From Fibrobacter succinogenes (GTDB lineage Bacteria; Fibrobacterota; Fibrobacteria; Fibrobacterales; Fibrobacteraceae): 64,000 nucleotides of DNA. The stretch spans positions 82,662 through 146,661 of the forward strand of contig CACWNW010000003.1 in assembly GCA_902762305.1 (NCBI GenBank), in the 5' to 3' direction. Positions 1 to 7,992 of the stretch are shown in pieces. The notes beneath the pieces were generated by a model that was not told the origin of the DNA, did not search any database, and worked only from the letters and a program-made list of their open reading frames with translations. Position 1 is the stretch's first letter. Each line of letters opens with the position of its first letter. The translations under genes and the position numbers were made by a program.

Positions 1-593
1 CAGCTGCTATTTACCTTTTCGAACACCTTGAAGTTTGCCGTCGTCGCGTAGCTCGGGTTGAACGCATCGTTCCACTGGTTACCCGGCTTGATGTGATTGC
101 TACTGATGTCGTTCGTGGCCATCCAGCCAATAAGCGTCTTGGCATCGTTCAGGTAGGATCCGCCCCACTGCTTGGAAGCCATCACGAGAGCGAGGGCAGC
201 ATCGAAGTCAGCGTCGGAGGCAGAACCCGAGCCACCACTACAACCGACACGCCAGTTCATACCGGCGCCATTACCGCCATTGGACTTCCATGTGCCATAG
301 AGTTTGTCAAATATTTGCTGGTCATCCATGTACACGGTAATCAACATACCGTAGGCAATGGCTTCGGAAACCGTCGAGCAAGTTCCTTCAGGAGCGAGAA
401 TCCAACCCTGGCTTGCATCGTACCAGGCTTTTTTCCACTTATTATAGTGGTCCTTGATCATGTCCGTATTTGCAAACGGAATCGTGTAGCCGTGGGGGCT
501 CTTCATGTTCTGCGGGAACGGGTAAGATCCCGCCATCGCCGTCGTCGCAGCCAGAGCGGCCACGCACATTGTTGCTTTAATGAAGTTTTTCAT
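1..593 (-). CDS. GH8 family endoglucanase/xylanase, secreted (3' end beyond window)
   Basis: The gene starts at ATG 591-593 (minus), preceded by GAGGATG, and stays open to the window edge, so about 197 N-terminal residues are visible. Residues 1-21 form a signal peptide ending near TAMAG. The segment PEGTCSTVSEAIAYGML (about 67-83) matches the GH8 signature carrying the general-acid Glu (here Glu77), and ASDADFDAALAL (about 126-136) matches the second GH8 block with its conserved Asp. GH8 enzymes are inverting endo-beta-1,4-glucanases, xylanases or related enzymes; substrate cannot be told from this half. The 160 bp upstream (594-753) contain a TATATT -10-like hexamer (minus strand, 633-638) but no clear copy of the operator found before the other hydrolases. 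Confidence 0.85.
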   Translation of the reverse strand, partial: MKNFIKATMCVAALAATTAMAGSYPFPQNMKSPHGYTIPFANTDMIKDHYNKWKKAWYDASQGWILAPEGTCSTVSEAIAYGMLITVYMDDQQIFDKLYGTWKSNGGNGAGMNWRVGCSGGSGSASDADFDAALALVMASKQWGGSYLNDAKTLIGWMATNDISSNHIKPGNQWNDAFNPSYATTANFKVFEKVNSS

Positions 594-753
594 CTACATC
601 CTCATTTTTTTTGGTTTTCCCACCCGAATTTAAATATAATTGAACTCAAAGATTATTGCACCCCGTAAAGATGTAATAATTCCGTTGCATACGGCAGAAA
701 CCGCACTTCGTAAACAAAAAGTTTCAGAGCAGGATACCGTTCCGTGCGGAGCG

Positions 754-1926
754 TCACACTTTATTCTTACTGCGCCTGCGGCGCCATGTCTTGAATTCCA
801 TGTAGAGCGTGCTCACCGTATAAACGAAAAGCATGAACAAAAGCGTATTCTTGGGCGAGTTCAGGTTGCAGATACCCCAGGCAATCGTAATGAGCGGAAG
901 GTGTATGAGGTACGGGTAGAAACTCGCGCGGCCCACCCTGCGCACGATGCCTATGCAGAAGAATCGCGCCATGAAGCCCTTCCCAGAAAGGAGCGACAAT
1001 ACGAACAGGCCATAAATGAACACGGCGACGCTATGGTGGATAAAGTAATTTACACCCGGGTTATAGGCCGGCGACATGAGGAACAGGCTCCCGTAAAGCG
1101 CGGCAAGCAAAAGCGCCTGCATTATCCCGCTTACGTAATCCCTCTTGAGGAAGTCGAAGCAGCCTTCGGCATACAGGCGGTAGATGACCATGCCGAAGAT
1201 GTACTCGAACACGCGCACCGGCGCGAACATGTGGAAGAACCTGTATTTTTCGCCATAGCCCGCGAACCAGAGGTCGCCCGTGAGCCCGAACGTCGCTGCC
1301 CAGACAATTCCCGGGACAAACACGGCTCCGAACAGGATCCAGAGGGTGCGGCGGCTGCGCTTGAACAGCCAGCGGCTGAACCACGGCGTAATCGCATAGC
1401 ACAGGAAGAAGCTCGTCAAGGACCAGCTGGGTTCGTTCAGTTTCATGCCCAAATCGGGCACGATGGACCACGTAAGCGTGAGGTGCAAGAGCAGGCTCCG
1501 CCAGGGATGCACCATCGCGGTGAGGCCCTTCGAGGCGCAGTCCCCAAGTTCGCCGAAAGCAGGCAGATGCGTGTAGCCGCTGAACTTGAACACGAGCACC
1601 ACGAACATCAGGAGCGTCATGAAGAAGTGCAGGCGGTAGAGCTTCGCGATGCGGGCGAACATGAACGGGATTACCGGAATGCGGCGGTCCGGATCGCTGA
1701 ACTTGCTCGCAAAAAGGAAGCCCGCAAAGACGTAAAATATGCCCGCGGCAAATGCGGGCGCAGACACGATGGGCATGAGCCACTTGTAGTCCGCCATGTA
1801 GGCAAGCGCGTTCGAACTGCCCAAGTGGAGCATCACGATGTTTATGCTTGCAAGGAGCCGAAGCCCGTCGATTGCGGGGAAATACGCGTTCTTCTTCGCG
1901 GGCTTTGTCAATGCGGTGTCTGCCAT
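754..1926 (-). CDS. Acyltransferase family 3 membrane protein
   Basis: 390 aa integral membrane protein with about ten hydrophobic segments. The N-terminus FPAIDGLRLLASINIVMLH (residues 16-34) is the typical start of acyltransferase-3 (OafA/NodX-type) proteins, with the Arg and His used in that family. Such proteins transfer acetyl or other acyl groups to surface polysaccharides or lipids; the acceptor here is unknown. The C-terminus is basic (WRRRRSKNKV), as expected for a cytoplasmic tail. It lies between two secreted hydrolase genes on the same strand but is separated from the upstream xylanase by a terminator, so it is probably its own unit. Confidence 0.85.
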   Translation of the reverse strand: MADTALTKPAKKNAYFPAIDGLRLLASINIVMLHLGSSNALAYMADYKWLMPIVSAPAFAAGIFYVFAGFLFASKFSDPDRRIPVIPFMFARIAKLYRLHFFMTLLMFVVLVFKFSGYTHLPAFGELGDCASKGLTAMVHPWRSLLLHLTLTWSIVPDLGMKLNEPSWSLTSFFLCYAITPWFSRWLFKRSRRTLWILFGAVFVPGIVWAATFGLTGDLWFAGYGEKYRFFHMFAPVRVFEYIFGMVIYRLYAEGCFDFLKRDYVSGIMQALLLAALYGSLFLMSPAYNPGVNYFIHHSVAVFIYGLFVLSLLSGKGFMARFFCIGIVRRVGRASFYPYLIHLPLITIAWGICNLNSPKNTLLFMLFVYTVSTLYMEFKTWRRRRSKNKV

Positions 1927-1943
1927 CGTAGGCCCAAATCTAG

Positions 1944-1973
1944 AAAAAAAGACCCCGAAGCAGAACTTCGGGG
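1944..1973 (-). terminator. Rho-independent terminator after the GH10 xylanase
   Basis: Perfect 8-bp stem CCCCGAAG / CTTCGGGG (1953-1960 with 1966-1973), five-base loop, followed on the minus strand by TC and seven T. It lies 30 bp past the xylanase stop codon and just before the acyltransferase start. Confidence 0.85.
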
Positions 1974-2003
1974 AACTTTAGGTGTATGGATAACAGTTCT
2001 TTA

Positions 2004-3791
2004 TTAGCGGACCACGCGCACGCTCTGCATCTTGCCGGTCCTGACGTTACGCAGGTAGTAGATGCCGGAAGCCTTCACATCGCTGGAGCTCTGGAGGATT
2101 TCCTTGGCGGCATCGAAACCATAGGCAGAGAGCGCCCCCATGTGCACACCGTTCTGGTCGAACACGTGGTAGTCCTGACGGGCGTTCGGGTCGTACTGGA
2201 GGACCTTCTGGCCGATAATGGACGGAGGAGGTTCTTCACCAGCCTTCGTAATCTGGAACCAGTCGACATCGATATATCCCTTGGAAATTTCGAGAGTCAG
2301 GATCTGTTCGCCAGCATCAAGCTTGATGTTACCCTTGACCTGGTCAAAGGCAGTCCAGGAATCACCGGTAAATTCGAGCGTATCAGAAACAACCTTGTCA
2401 CCGACCTTGAACACGACAGAGCCAGTTCCGCTAGCAGCCACGTTTGCCGTCACGACATAATCGCCTGCCGCAGCCACGTTGATGGTGTACTGGAAGTAGT
2501 TTCCTGTCGGGTTACAACCGAGAACAAGACCACCGTTCTTTTCGCCAATCTTTACAGATGTACCCTTTCTATATTCCGTATTCCAGGAATCATCGCAATC
2601 GCCAGAAACGGAATAGGAGTTATTGCCCTTGCCCTTGCCCGGGATGTCGAAGTCTTCAGCTTCAATCTTGCCCGACAAATCAAACGCCTGACCCTTGAAC
2701 GGCTTCTGCGGTTCAGGTTCAACCTGAGTGAGTTCACCCGTCGGAAGGCCTGTCGTATTGACACCCTTGTTAGACTTCAGGTATTCCTTCAGCCAAGTCA
2801 TGGCCGCACGGTCCTTGTTGTCCTTGATAATACCGGACGTACCATCATTCCATGTAGCGCCGTAGATATAGCCCCAGATGGTGATACCGGCAATATGTTC
2901 GTTCTCCATGAAGTAGGAAATCTGTTCGGAGTAGCACTTCTTCTGAACGTTATCATCGCTTGTGAAAATATCGTATTCACTGATGAACAGCGGAATCTCG
3001 GTCTTGTTCCAGATTTCTTCGATAGTGCTCTTAAGCGTGCTGAGGCTCAAACAGGAGCCGCCACCACCGGTACCGCCCTGGCCACCGCCCTGGCTCATCA
3101 TGTCGTGAGCCTGCAGGCCGTAGGCATCCACCGGAGTACCAGCCTTCTTCAACTTCTGAATGAGGTCGATACCTTCGTTCTTCTGCCACTGAACCGTGTT
3201 ATAGTCGTTATAAATGAGGATTGCATCCGGCCAACGTTCACGGGCCATCTTGAATGCCGTTTGCACGAATTCGTAATTGCCGTTATCGCCACCGAGGGCT
3301 GCAATAATATTGTTGCCACCCTGCGGGCCGTAATTGGAATGGTACTTACCACCCGACTTGATGGCTTCGTTCACCACGTCGATCATTTCGAGATCAGGGT
3401 AATGTTCCTTGACAGCATCCATCCAAGCGGTAATCGCCTTCTTGGTTTCGTCGGCACTGAGATTGTTCAACCAGTTCGGGTATTGGGAACCCCAAACCAG
3501 GGCGTGGAACTTGAAGTGACCACCGTTGTTCTTTGCCCAGTTAAAGGCAGCATCGCAACCGCTCCAGTTGTAACGGCCGCGGGTTCCTTCAATAGAAGCC
3601 CACTTACATTCGTTTTCGGCGGTAATCTGGTTCCACAGTTGCGTAAAGTCACTACGGACCTGACCACGCGTCGTAATGTTACCAACAAACTTGGCTGCAC
3701 CATCGGCCAGGCCGGGACCTGCGAAGGAAAGGGTCGAAGCTGCGAGTGCGACGGCCAAGGTTTTAGTTGCAGTAGAGAATAGATTTTTCAT
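2004..3791 (-). CDS. Secreted GH10 endo-1,4-beta-xylanase with CBM6 and C-terminal tail
   Basis: 595 aa. Start taken at ATG 3789-3791, 7 nt after AAGGATG; a GTG six bases upstream would sit on the ribosome-binding site. Order: signal peptide (1-30), GH10 barrel (about 33-345) with acid/base Glu142 in DVVNEA and nucleophile Glu272 in FISEYD, linker, CBM6 (about 372-516, begins KIEAEDFDIPG), and a 65-residue tail (about 528-595) shared with the other hydrolases here. It hydrolyses internal beta-1,4 linkages of xylan outside the cell. A Gly-rich loop (233-246, QGGGQGGTGGGG) interrupts the barrel just before the nucleophile strand and is absent from the neighbouring paralogue. It has its own operator, promoter and terminator. 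Confidence 0.93.
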   Translation of the reverse strand: MKNLFSTATKTLAVALAASTLSFAGPGLADGAAKFVGNITTRGQVRSDFTQLWNQITAENECKWASIEGTRGRYNWSGCDAAFNWAKNNGGHFKFHALVWGSQYPNWLNNLSADETKKAITAWMDAVKEHYPDLEMIDVVNEAIKSGGKYHSNYGPQGGNNIIAALGGDNGNYEFVQTAFKMARERWPDAILIYNDYNTVQWQKNEGIDLIQKLKKAGTPVDAYGLQAHDMMSQGGGQGGTGGGGSCLSLSTLKSTIEEIWNKTEIPLFISEYDIFTSDDNVQKKCYSEQISYFMENEHIAGITIWGYIYGATWNDGTSGIIKDNKDRAAMTWLKEYLKSNKGVNTTGLPTGELTQVEPEPQKPFKGQAFDLSGKIEAEDFDIPGKGKGNNSYSVSGDCDDSWNTEYRKGTSVKIGEKNGGLVLGCNPTGNYFQYTINVAAAGDYVVTANVAASGTGSVVFKVGDKVVSDTLEFTGDSWTAFDQVKGNIKLDAGEQILTLEISKGYIDVDWFQITKAGEEPPPSIIGQKVLQYDPNARQDYHVFDQNGVHMGALSAYGFDAAKEILQSSSDVKASGIYYLRNVRTGKMQSVRVVR

Positions 3792-3891
3792 ATCCACATC
3801 CTTTTTTTTACAGCCGAAGCATCCAAAAACGGCCTAATATGGAATTTATTCTCCACAGGGCTTGATGTAGCTCACTCCGAAAAATGTATCG

Positions 3892-3907
3892 TAGACAATT
3901 TGTCCAC
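3892..3907 (-). promoter_or_regulatory. Conserved operator-like site upstream of GH10 xylanase 1
   Basis: Coding-strand sequence GTGGACAAATTGTCTA, an imperfect inverted repeat. It lies 52 bp upstream of a -10-like TATTAG (3834-3839) and about 100 bp before the start codon. The same site recurs before the other hydrolase genes at nearly the same spacing, placing it near -70, as expected for an activator. Confidence 0.6.
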
Positions 3908-3921
3908 GCGCCACACCCGAG

Positions 3922-3937
3922 TGTGACGAAAATCACA
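3922..3937 (-). promoter_or_regulatory. CRP/FNR-type palindrome
   Basis: TGTGACGAAAATCACA is a perfect TGTGA-N6-TCACA palindrome, the classical CRP-family consensus. It lies 15 bp upstream of the operator-like site of xylanase 1. A near-copy with the same CGAAAA spacer and the same ACCCGAG flank is found at 42671-42686. Confidence 0.45.
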
Positions 3938-3944
3938 GAATAGG

Positions 3945-3967
3945 GCCCCGAAACCGTTTTTCGGGGC
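3945..3967 (-). terminator. Possible terminator after GH10 xylanase 2
   Basis: 9-bp stem GCCCCGAAA / TTTCGGGGC, 29 bp past the stop codon of xylanase 2. The T-tract on the minus strand is weak (CCTATTCTG). Confidence 0.5.
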
Positions 3968-3995
3968 ATTTAAGGCATTTGGATATCAGTTTTTG

Positions 3996-5840
3996 CTAGC
4001 GGACAACACGTATACTCCGCATTTCACCAGTCCAGCGATTGCGCAGGTAATAGACGCCGGAGCTCTTGACCACACTGGAGTTCTTGAGTATCTCGGTAGC
4101 AGCCTCGAATCCGTAAGCGCTCAGGACACCCATGCGCATACCCATCGGGTCGATGACATAGTAATCCTGGACCCTGTTGACGTTCATGTGCTGGTCGAGA
4201 GAGATTACACCATGCGGATCGTCAATCGGTTCGTCAATTGGTTCATCGATCGGTTCGGGGTCAGTAGCGTCCTTACCCGAAACGAAGGTGAAGTAGTCCA
4301 CATCGAACCAGGCGCCCGTCACCGTCATGCGGAGGATATGCTTGCCGGCCGGGAGGGTCACGTTTGCCTTGACCTTGTTGTAGTCATCGTAGTTGTCTTC
4401 GCCAGCAGAAGCGGCAGGTACGCTAATCTTGTCGGTGAGTTCCTTGCCATCCAGCGACATCTGGAAGCTCGAGGTAGAACCTGCAGCAGCCACGGCGGCA
4501 AAGAACGTGTAATCACCGGCTTCCTTCACGTTGACCGTGTATTCGAGCCAGTCGCCTTCACTGTTGTAGCCTACCACGACGCCGGTAGCCTTCTTGTAGA
4601 GGTCAACGCCGGTCGTATCCTTGCGGTAGTCCTTCGCATCGCCATGGTTCTCGTTGTCGCCTTCGTTATAAGACACGTTGCTCACGCCATCCGTTTCACC
4701 ACGGCCCGAGATATCGAAGTCTTCGGCCTCGATCTTACCCGGGATTTCGAAAGCGGAACCCTTGAACATCTTGCGGGCAATGGGCTCGGGCGGAACGTAG
4801 GTACTTGCATCGGCAAGACCCGTCTCGTTCTTGCCGTCAGCAAGGTGATTCTTGAAGTAGTCCTTGAGCCAGGTCATGGCCGGACGGTCCTGACCGTTCT
4901 TGATGATACCGGAGTTGCCGTTCGTGGTCCAGGTAGCGCCATAGATATAGCCCCAAAGGGTAATGCCCGCCACCTGCTTGGATTCCCAGAAGGCCGGAAT
5001 CTGTTCGGAATAGCGCTGCTTCTGCTGGCTGTCGTTGTCGGTACCGATATCGTATTCGGTAATGTACAGCGGCATCGGTTCGCCCTTGGCATTCTTGACG
5101 CTCGTCTGAATCTTGTTCAAGGCGCTCTTGAATTCGGATTCGTTCATGTCGGTCAGGTCATGAGCCTGCTGGCCGTAAGCATCGACCGGAGCGCCCTGCC
5201 TCACGAGCTTATTCACAAGGTCGATACCTTCGTTAATCTGCCAACGGAACGTATTATAGTCATTATAAATAAGGATAGCCTTCGGCCAGCGTTCGCGCGC
5301 CATCTTGAAGGCTGTCGCCACGAACTCGTAGTTGCCGTTATCGCCACCGAGGGCCGGAATTATGTTATTGTTCTTGCCGTAGCCGGAATGGTAGCTGCCG
5401 CCCGACTTGATTGCCTCGTTCACCACGTCGATCATTTCGAGGTCGGGGTAATGTTCAGCAACCGCATCAAACCAAGCGGTAATCGCCTTCTTGGTTTCTT
5501 CGGTACTCAGGCCGTTCAGCCAGTTCGGGTACTGGGAGCCCCACACAAGTGCGTGGAACTTGAAGTGGCCGCCGTTCTTCTTCGCCCAGTTGTAGCAGGC
5601 GTCGCAACCGCTCCAGTTATAGCGACCGCGGGAGCCTTCGATGGAGGCCCACTTGCATTCGTTTTCGGCGGTAATCTGGTTCCAGTAGGTGCCGAAATCG
5701 GACTGCACCTGGCCACGGGTTGTAATGTTACCGAGGAACTTGGCACCACCATCGGCCATGCCAGGCCCCGCGAAGGAAACGGTCGATGCCACAGCGGCAA
5801 CGGCCACAGCTTTCGTTACTGTAGAGAGAATATTTTTCAT
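3996..5840 (-). CDS. Secreted GH10 endo-1,4-beta-xylanase with CBM6 and C-terminal tail (paralogue)
   Basis: 614 aa, start at ATG 5838-5840 after GGGATG. Same order as the downstream xylanase: signal peptide (1-30), GH10 barrel with acid/base Glu142 (DVVNEA) and nucleophile Glu262 (YITEYD), CBM6, then the shared tail ending in RSIRVVR. Between CBM6 and tail is a short acidic repeat linker, EPIDEPIDEPID. The two enzymes are near-identical over long barrel stretches, so this is a tandem duplication. The first paralogue's Gly-rich loop is replaced here by a helical segment (NESEFKSALNKIQTS). Likely acts outside the cell on xylan beside the esterase encoded divergently at 6187. Confidence 0.93.
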   Translation of the reverse strand: MKNILSTVTKAVAVAAVASTVSFAGPGMADGGAKFLGNITTRGQVQSDFGTYWNQITAENECKWASIEGSRGRYNWSGCDACYNWAKKNGGHFKFHALVWGSQYPNWLNGLSTEETKKAITAWFDAVAEHYPDLEMIDVVNEAIKSGGSYHSGYGKNNNIIPALGGDNGNYEFVATAFKMARERWPKAILIYNDYNTFRWQINEGIDLVNKLVRQGAPVDAYGQQAHDLTDMNESEFKSALNKIQTSVKNAKGEPMPLYITEYDIGTDNDSQQKQRYSEQIPAFWESKQVAGITLWGYIYGATWTTNGNSGIIKNGQDRPAMTWLKDYFKNHLADGKNETGLADASTYVPPEPIARKMFKGSAFEIPGKIEAEDFDISGRGETDGVSNVSYNEGDNENHGDAKDYRKDTTGVDLYKKATGVVVGYNSEGDWLEYTVNVKEAGDYTFFAAVAAAGSTSSFQMSLDGKELTDKISVPAASAGEDNYDDYNKVKANVTLPAGKHILRMTVTGAWFDVDYFTFVSGKDATDPEPIDEPIDEPIDDPHGVISLDQHMNVNRVQDYYVIDPMGMRMGVLSAYGFEAATEILKNSSVVKSSGVYYLRNRWTGEMRSIRVVR

Positions 5841-5940
5841 ATCCACATCCCTTATGTGTTATAGCCGACACACCAACGCCGGCTTGCTATAAAACTATCT
5901 CCGCCGACACGGCAAATTCCATGCGGGACAAACGATTTCC

Positions 5941-5956
5941 TTGACACTTTGTCCAA
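5941..5956 (-). promoter_or_regulatory. Conserved operator-like site upstream of GH10 xylanase 2
   Basis: Coding-strand sequence TTGGACAAAGTGTCAA (TTGaCA arms inverted). It is exactly 49 bp upstream of a -10-like TATAGC (5886-5891) and 100 bp before the start codon. Confidence 0.6.
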
Positions 5957-6080
5957 GATGCCGTAACCAGCCTTTTACAAACACAGAAAGGACCTCGCCC
6001 AAAAAAGCGAAACTTTTAACCCCAGTATGTTTTTTTGGGGGGATGCATCGTAAAAAACCGCTTTTTTTTGCGAAATTTGC

Positions 6081-6099
6081 CATTTACAAAATGTAAATG
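6081..6099 (+). promoter_or_regulatory. Perfect palindrome upstream of the CE1 esterase
   Basis: CATTTACAAAATGTAAATG is a perfect 8-bp inverted repeat with a three-base spacer. Its core TTTACAAAATGTAAA (6083-6097) resembles the operator before GH43 enzyme 3 and lies 53 bp upstream of a -10-like TATAGT (6151-6156). A second half-related site, TTTACATTTTG, follows at 6108-6118. Confidence 0.55.
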
Positions 6100-6186
6100 A
6101 ATAAAAATTTACATTTTGGGGGCCGCTACAAAAAAGTAAATTTGAAGGTGTATAGTTCATGTTGTTTGGAAAAAAAGGAGCAAAAA

Positions 6187-7656
6187 ATGAAATTTCCTCA
6201 CATAATGGGCATTGCTAGCGCAATAGCAATGTCAAGTAGCCTGGCGTTCGCCTGGAGCATCAGCGGCGTGGTCATGACCAAGAATGGCATGCCGCTTCCG
6301 GGTGTAAAAGTCAACACATTCAACATCGGTGGTTTCGAGACCACCACTTCCGACGGCGGTACGTTCAGCCTCAGTAGCGAAGCCTATGCCCTCGTCAACG
6401 CGAAGACTGCGAACCTCGCTATGCACATGGAAGGCAACATGCTTACCATCTACAACGCAGATGCGAGCTCCTTCAAGGTGGCCGTGATCAATGCCTTGGG
6501 CAAGGTCCTCCTGGAAAACAATTTTGGGCAGGTTCAGGGAATCATTTCTCTCGACCTCGGCAAGTTCGCACGCGGAACCAAGTTCATCCGCATTAGTGCC
6601 GACAGCCAGAACAGTACGTTCATGGTGACAAGCACGGGCGTCAAGTCCCTCAAGAAGGAAGGCGACCAGCTGCCGTCGTTCCAGTTTGCCAAGGAAGGCT
6701 ACCAGAATGTGATGTACCAGATGAAGGCTGAAGTCGAAACCGACGTAGTGATTCAGATGGAACAGGGTACGACTCCTCCTCCGAGCTCCAGCAGCGCAGT
6801 GCAGCCCCCTCCGAGCAGCTCTTCGAAGATTGTCTCCTCGAGCAGCGAAGAAGTCGTCAACTGTTCCGGCAAGACGGCCAAGGCCGGCAAGCAGAACATG
6901 AGCGTGACGGTCGACGGCAAGAAGCGCACCTTCATCATGTACATCCCGAATTCCTACAAGGGCGACAAGCCAGTTCCTCTGTTTGTAGACTACCACCCGG
7001 TTATGGGAAATGGCGAAGGCCAATATAAAGACACTAAATACAGAACTCTTACAGAAAAAGAAGGAGTGATTTCGCTGTACCCCGATGGCACTAAGTCTGC
7101 GGACTCCCGCAAGATGGGGCCGGGTTGGAACGTGGGGCCGTGCTGCTCTGACGATGACGACGTGAAGTTCTCTCGCGAAATGATCGCCGCTGTCGAAGAA
7201 ATCGCCTGCATCGACAAGAAGCGCGTGTACGCAGCCGGCTTCTCGATGGGTGGCGGCATGAGCAACCACGTGGCATGCTTCATGTCCGACATCTACGCCG
7301 CAGTCGCTCCGGCCGCTATGGACTTGAACACCACGAACAGCGCCAAGTGCAACCCCGAACGCCCGATTTCTATCATCATGTTCCGTGGCACGTCCGACCC
7401 CGTCTGCAAATACCAAGGTGGCGATAGCGGCTATGGCGACGGCCTGAACTTCCTCGGTGCCGAAAGGAACTTCAAGTTCTGGGCAGAGAAGAACGGCTGC
7501 CAAGGTTCTCCGAGCAAGAACTCCAACGGCTGTGACGAATACTCCAACTGCCAGGATGGCACGAAGGTTGTCCTCTGCACCAAGCAGGGCGGCGGCCACG
7601 ATCAGGGCGACGGCAACATCGGCTGGCCGTTCCTGAAGCAGTTTACCCTCCCGTAA
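6187..7656 (+). CDS. Secreted CE1-type esterase (feruloyl/acetyl-xylan esterase, LpqC-like)
   Basis: 489 aa. ATG at 6187 follows AAGGAG with 6 nt spacing. Signal peptide 1-22 (ends AFA). Residues 24-60 look like a carboxypeptidase-regulatory beta module and about 90-145 resemble the FDLNGK-type tail module seen at the C-termini of other hydrolases here, but placed N-terminally. A Pro/Ser linker (196-222) leads to an alpha/beta-hydrolase domain (about 226-489) of the PHB-depolymerase/feruloyl esterase type. Predicted catalytic triad: Ser353 in GFSMGGG, Asp404 in GTSDPVC, His471 in GGGHDQG. Likely removes acetyl or feruloyl groups from xylan, helping the adjacent xylanases. Exact ester specificity is not readable from sequence. 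Confidence 0.85.
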   Translation: MKFPHIMGIASAIAMSSSLAFAWSISGVVMTKNGMPLPGVKVNTFNIGGFETTTSDGGTFSLSSEAYALVNAKTANLAMHMEGNMLTIYNADASSFKVAVINALGKVLLENNFGQVQGIISLDLGKFARGTKFIRISADSQNSTFMVTSTGVKSLKKEGDQLPSFQFAKEGYQNVMYQMKAEVETDVVIQMEQGTTPPPSSSSAVQPPPSSSSKIVSSSSEEVVNCSGKTAKAGKQNMSVTVDGKKRTFIMYIPNSYKGDKPVPLFVDYHPVMGNGEGQYKDTKYRTLTEKEGVISLYPDGTKSADSRKMGPGWNVGPCCSDDDDVKFSREMIAAVEEIACIDKKRVYAAGFSMGGGMSNHVACFMSDIYAAVAPAAMDLNTTNSAKCNPERPISIIMFRGTSDPVCKYQGGDSGYGDGLNFLGAERNFKFWAEKNGCQGSPSKNSNGCDEYSNCQDGTKVVLCTKQGGGHDQGDGNIGWPFLKQFTLP

Positions 7657-7683
7657 CACTTAGTAGTACCTCCTCGTTTGTTA

Positions 7684-7715
7684 TGCCCCGCACGCAAGTG
7701 CGGGGCATTTTTTTT
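7684..7715 (+). terminator. Rho-independent terminator after the CE1 esterase
   Basis: 10-bp perfect stem TGCCCCGCAC / GTGCGGGGCA with loop GCAA, followed by eight T. Confidence 0.92.
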
Positions 7716-7735
7716 GCAACTTTGGGACGGAGCCC

Positions 7736-7764
7736 TTGCCAGGATAGACTGGTGTTCCTATATT
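7736..7764 (+). promoter_or_regulatory. Promoter of the trp leader and trpBA
   Basis: -35 TTGCCA (7736-7741), 17-bp spacer, -10 TATATT (7759-7764). Transcription would begin about 7771, directly at the AUG of the leader peptide, which suggests a leaderless or nearly leaderless leader ORF. Confidence 0.7.
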
Positions 7765-7771
7765 TTGGCTC

Positions 7772-7828
7772 ATGAAGATGAATAGTGCAATCCGTTTCAA
7801 CCGTTGGTGGTGGGGCTCTAGAACATAG
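7772..7828 (+). CDS. trpL: trp operon leader peptide with Trp-Trp-Trp
   Basis: 18-codon ORF MKMNSAIRFNRWWWGSRT with three consecutive UGG codons (7805-7813), ending at TAG 7826-7828. It sits between a good promoter and an attenuator hairpin upstream of trpB. Ribosome stalling at the Trp codons when charged tRNA-Trp is scarce would free the antiterminator. A second in-frame ATG at 7778 is an alternative start. No ribosome-binding site is visible because the transcript probably starts next to the AUG. Confidence 0.85.
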   Translation: MKMNSAIRFNRWWWGSRT

Positions 7829-7900
7829 AGTCCGGTTTCGCCGTTTTCATCAAGAGATTTGTAAAAGGCTTTCGGACTCACCGAAGGCCTTTAATTTTTT
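7813..7900 (+). promoter_or_regulatory. Transcription attenuator of the trpBA operon
   Basis: Three mutually exclusive pairings are visible. 1:2 is GGGCTCTA (7813-7820) with TAGAGTCC (7826-7833). 2:3, the antiterminator, is GAGTCCG (7828-7834) with CGGACTC (7873-7879). 3:4, the terminator, is AAAGGCTTTCGG (7864-7875) with CCGAAGGCCTTT (7881-7892), followed by AATTTTTT. The Trp codons lie just before segment 1, and the leader stop codon is inside segment 2, as in classical ribosome-mediated attenuation. Confidence 0.85.
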
Positions 7901-7946
7901 ACCAGAAACCTTTAACCCTAAACCAATAAGACTAAACCTTAAACTA

Positions 7947-7986
7947 GATCCTTCGACTTCGGGCTTCGCCCTCCGCTCAGGATGAC
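7947..7986 (+). repeat. REP-like inverted repeat carrying the trpB ribosome-binding site
   Basis: ATCCTTCGACTTCGGGC followed by GCCCTCCGCTCAGGATGAC forms an imperfect hairpin (GGGC/GCCC core, ATCCT/AGGAT ends). It resembles the TCATCCTGAGCG...GAAGGAT intergenic repeat common in many bacteria. Its 3' arm supplies the AGGA that precedes trpB by 10 nt. Confidence 0.45.
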
Positions 7987-7992
7987 ACGAGA

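Noticed and set aside
1986..3782. Long open frame opposite the first GH10 gene (and similar ones opposite the second GH10, GH30, GH43, trpB, rnr, yidC and the phosphatase)
   Set aside because: These run antisense to genes with clear domains, have no ribosome-binding sites, and their translations have no recognisable family. They arise from codon bias.
4215..4262. EPIDEPIDEPID coding repeat as a mobile or regulatory repeat
   Set aside because: It is a simple in-frame linker repeat within the xylanase gene.
3996..5846. GTG start for the GH10 genes (six bases upstream of the chosen ATG)
   Set aside because: The GTG lies inside the ribosome-binding site, while the ATG has correct spacing in both paralogues.
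6097..6186. N-terminally extended start for the CE1 esterase
   Set aside because: The extension would cover the palindromic operator and promoter, and the ATG at 6187 has AAGGAG and is followed directly by a signal peptide.
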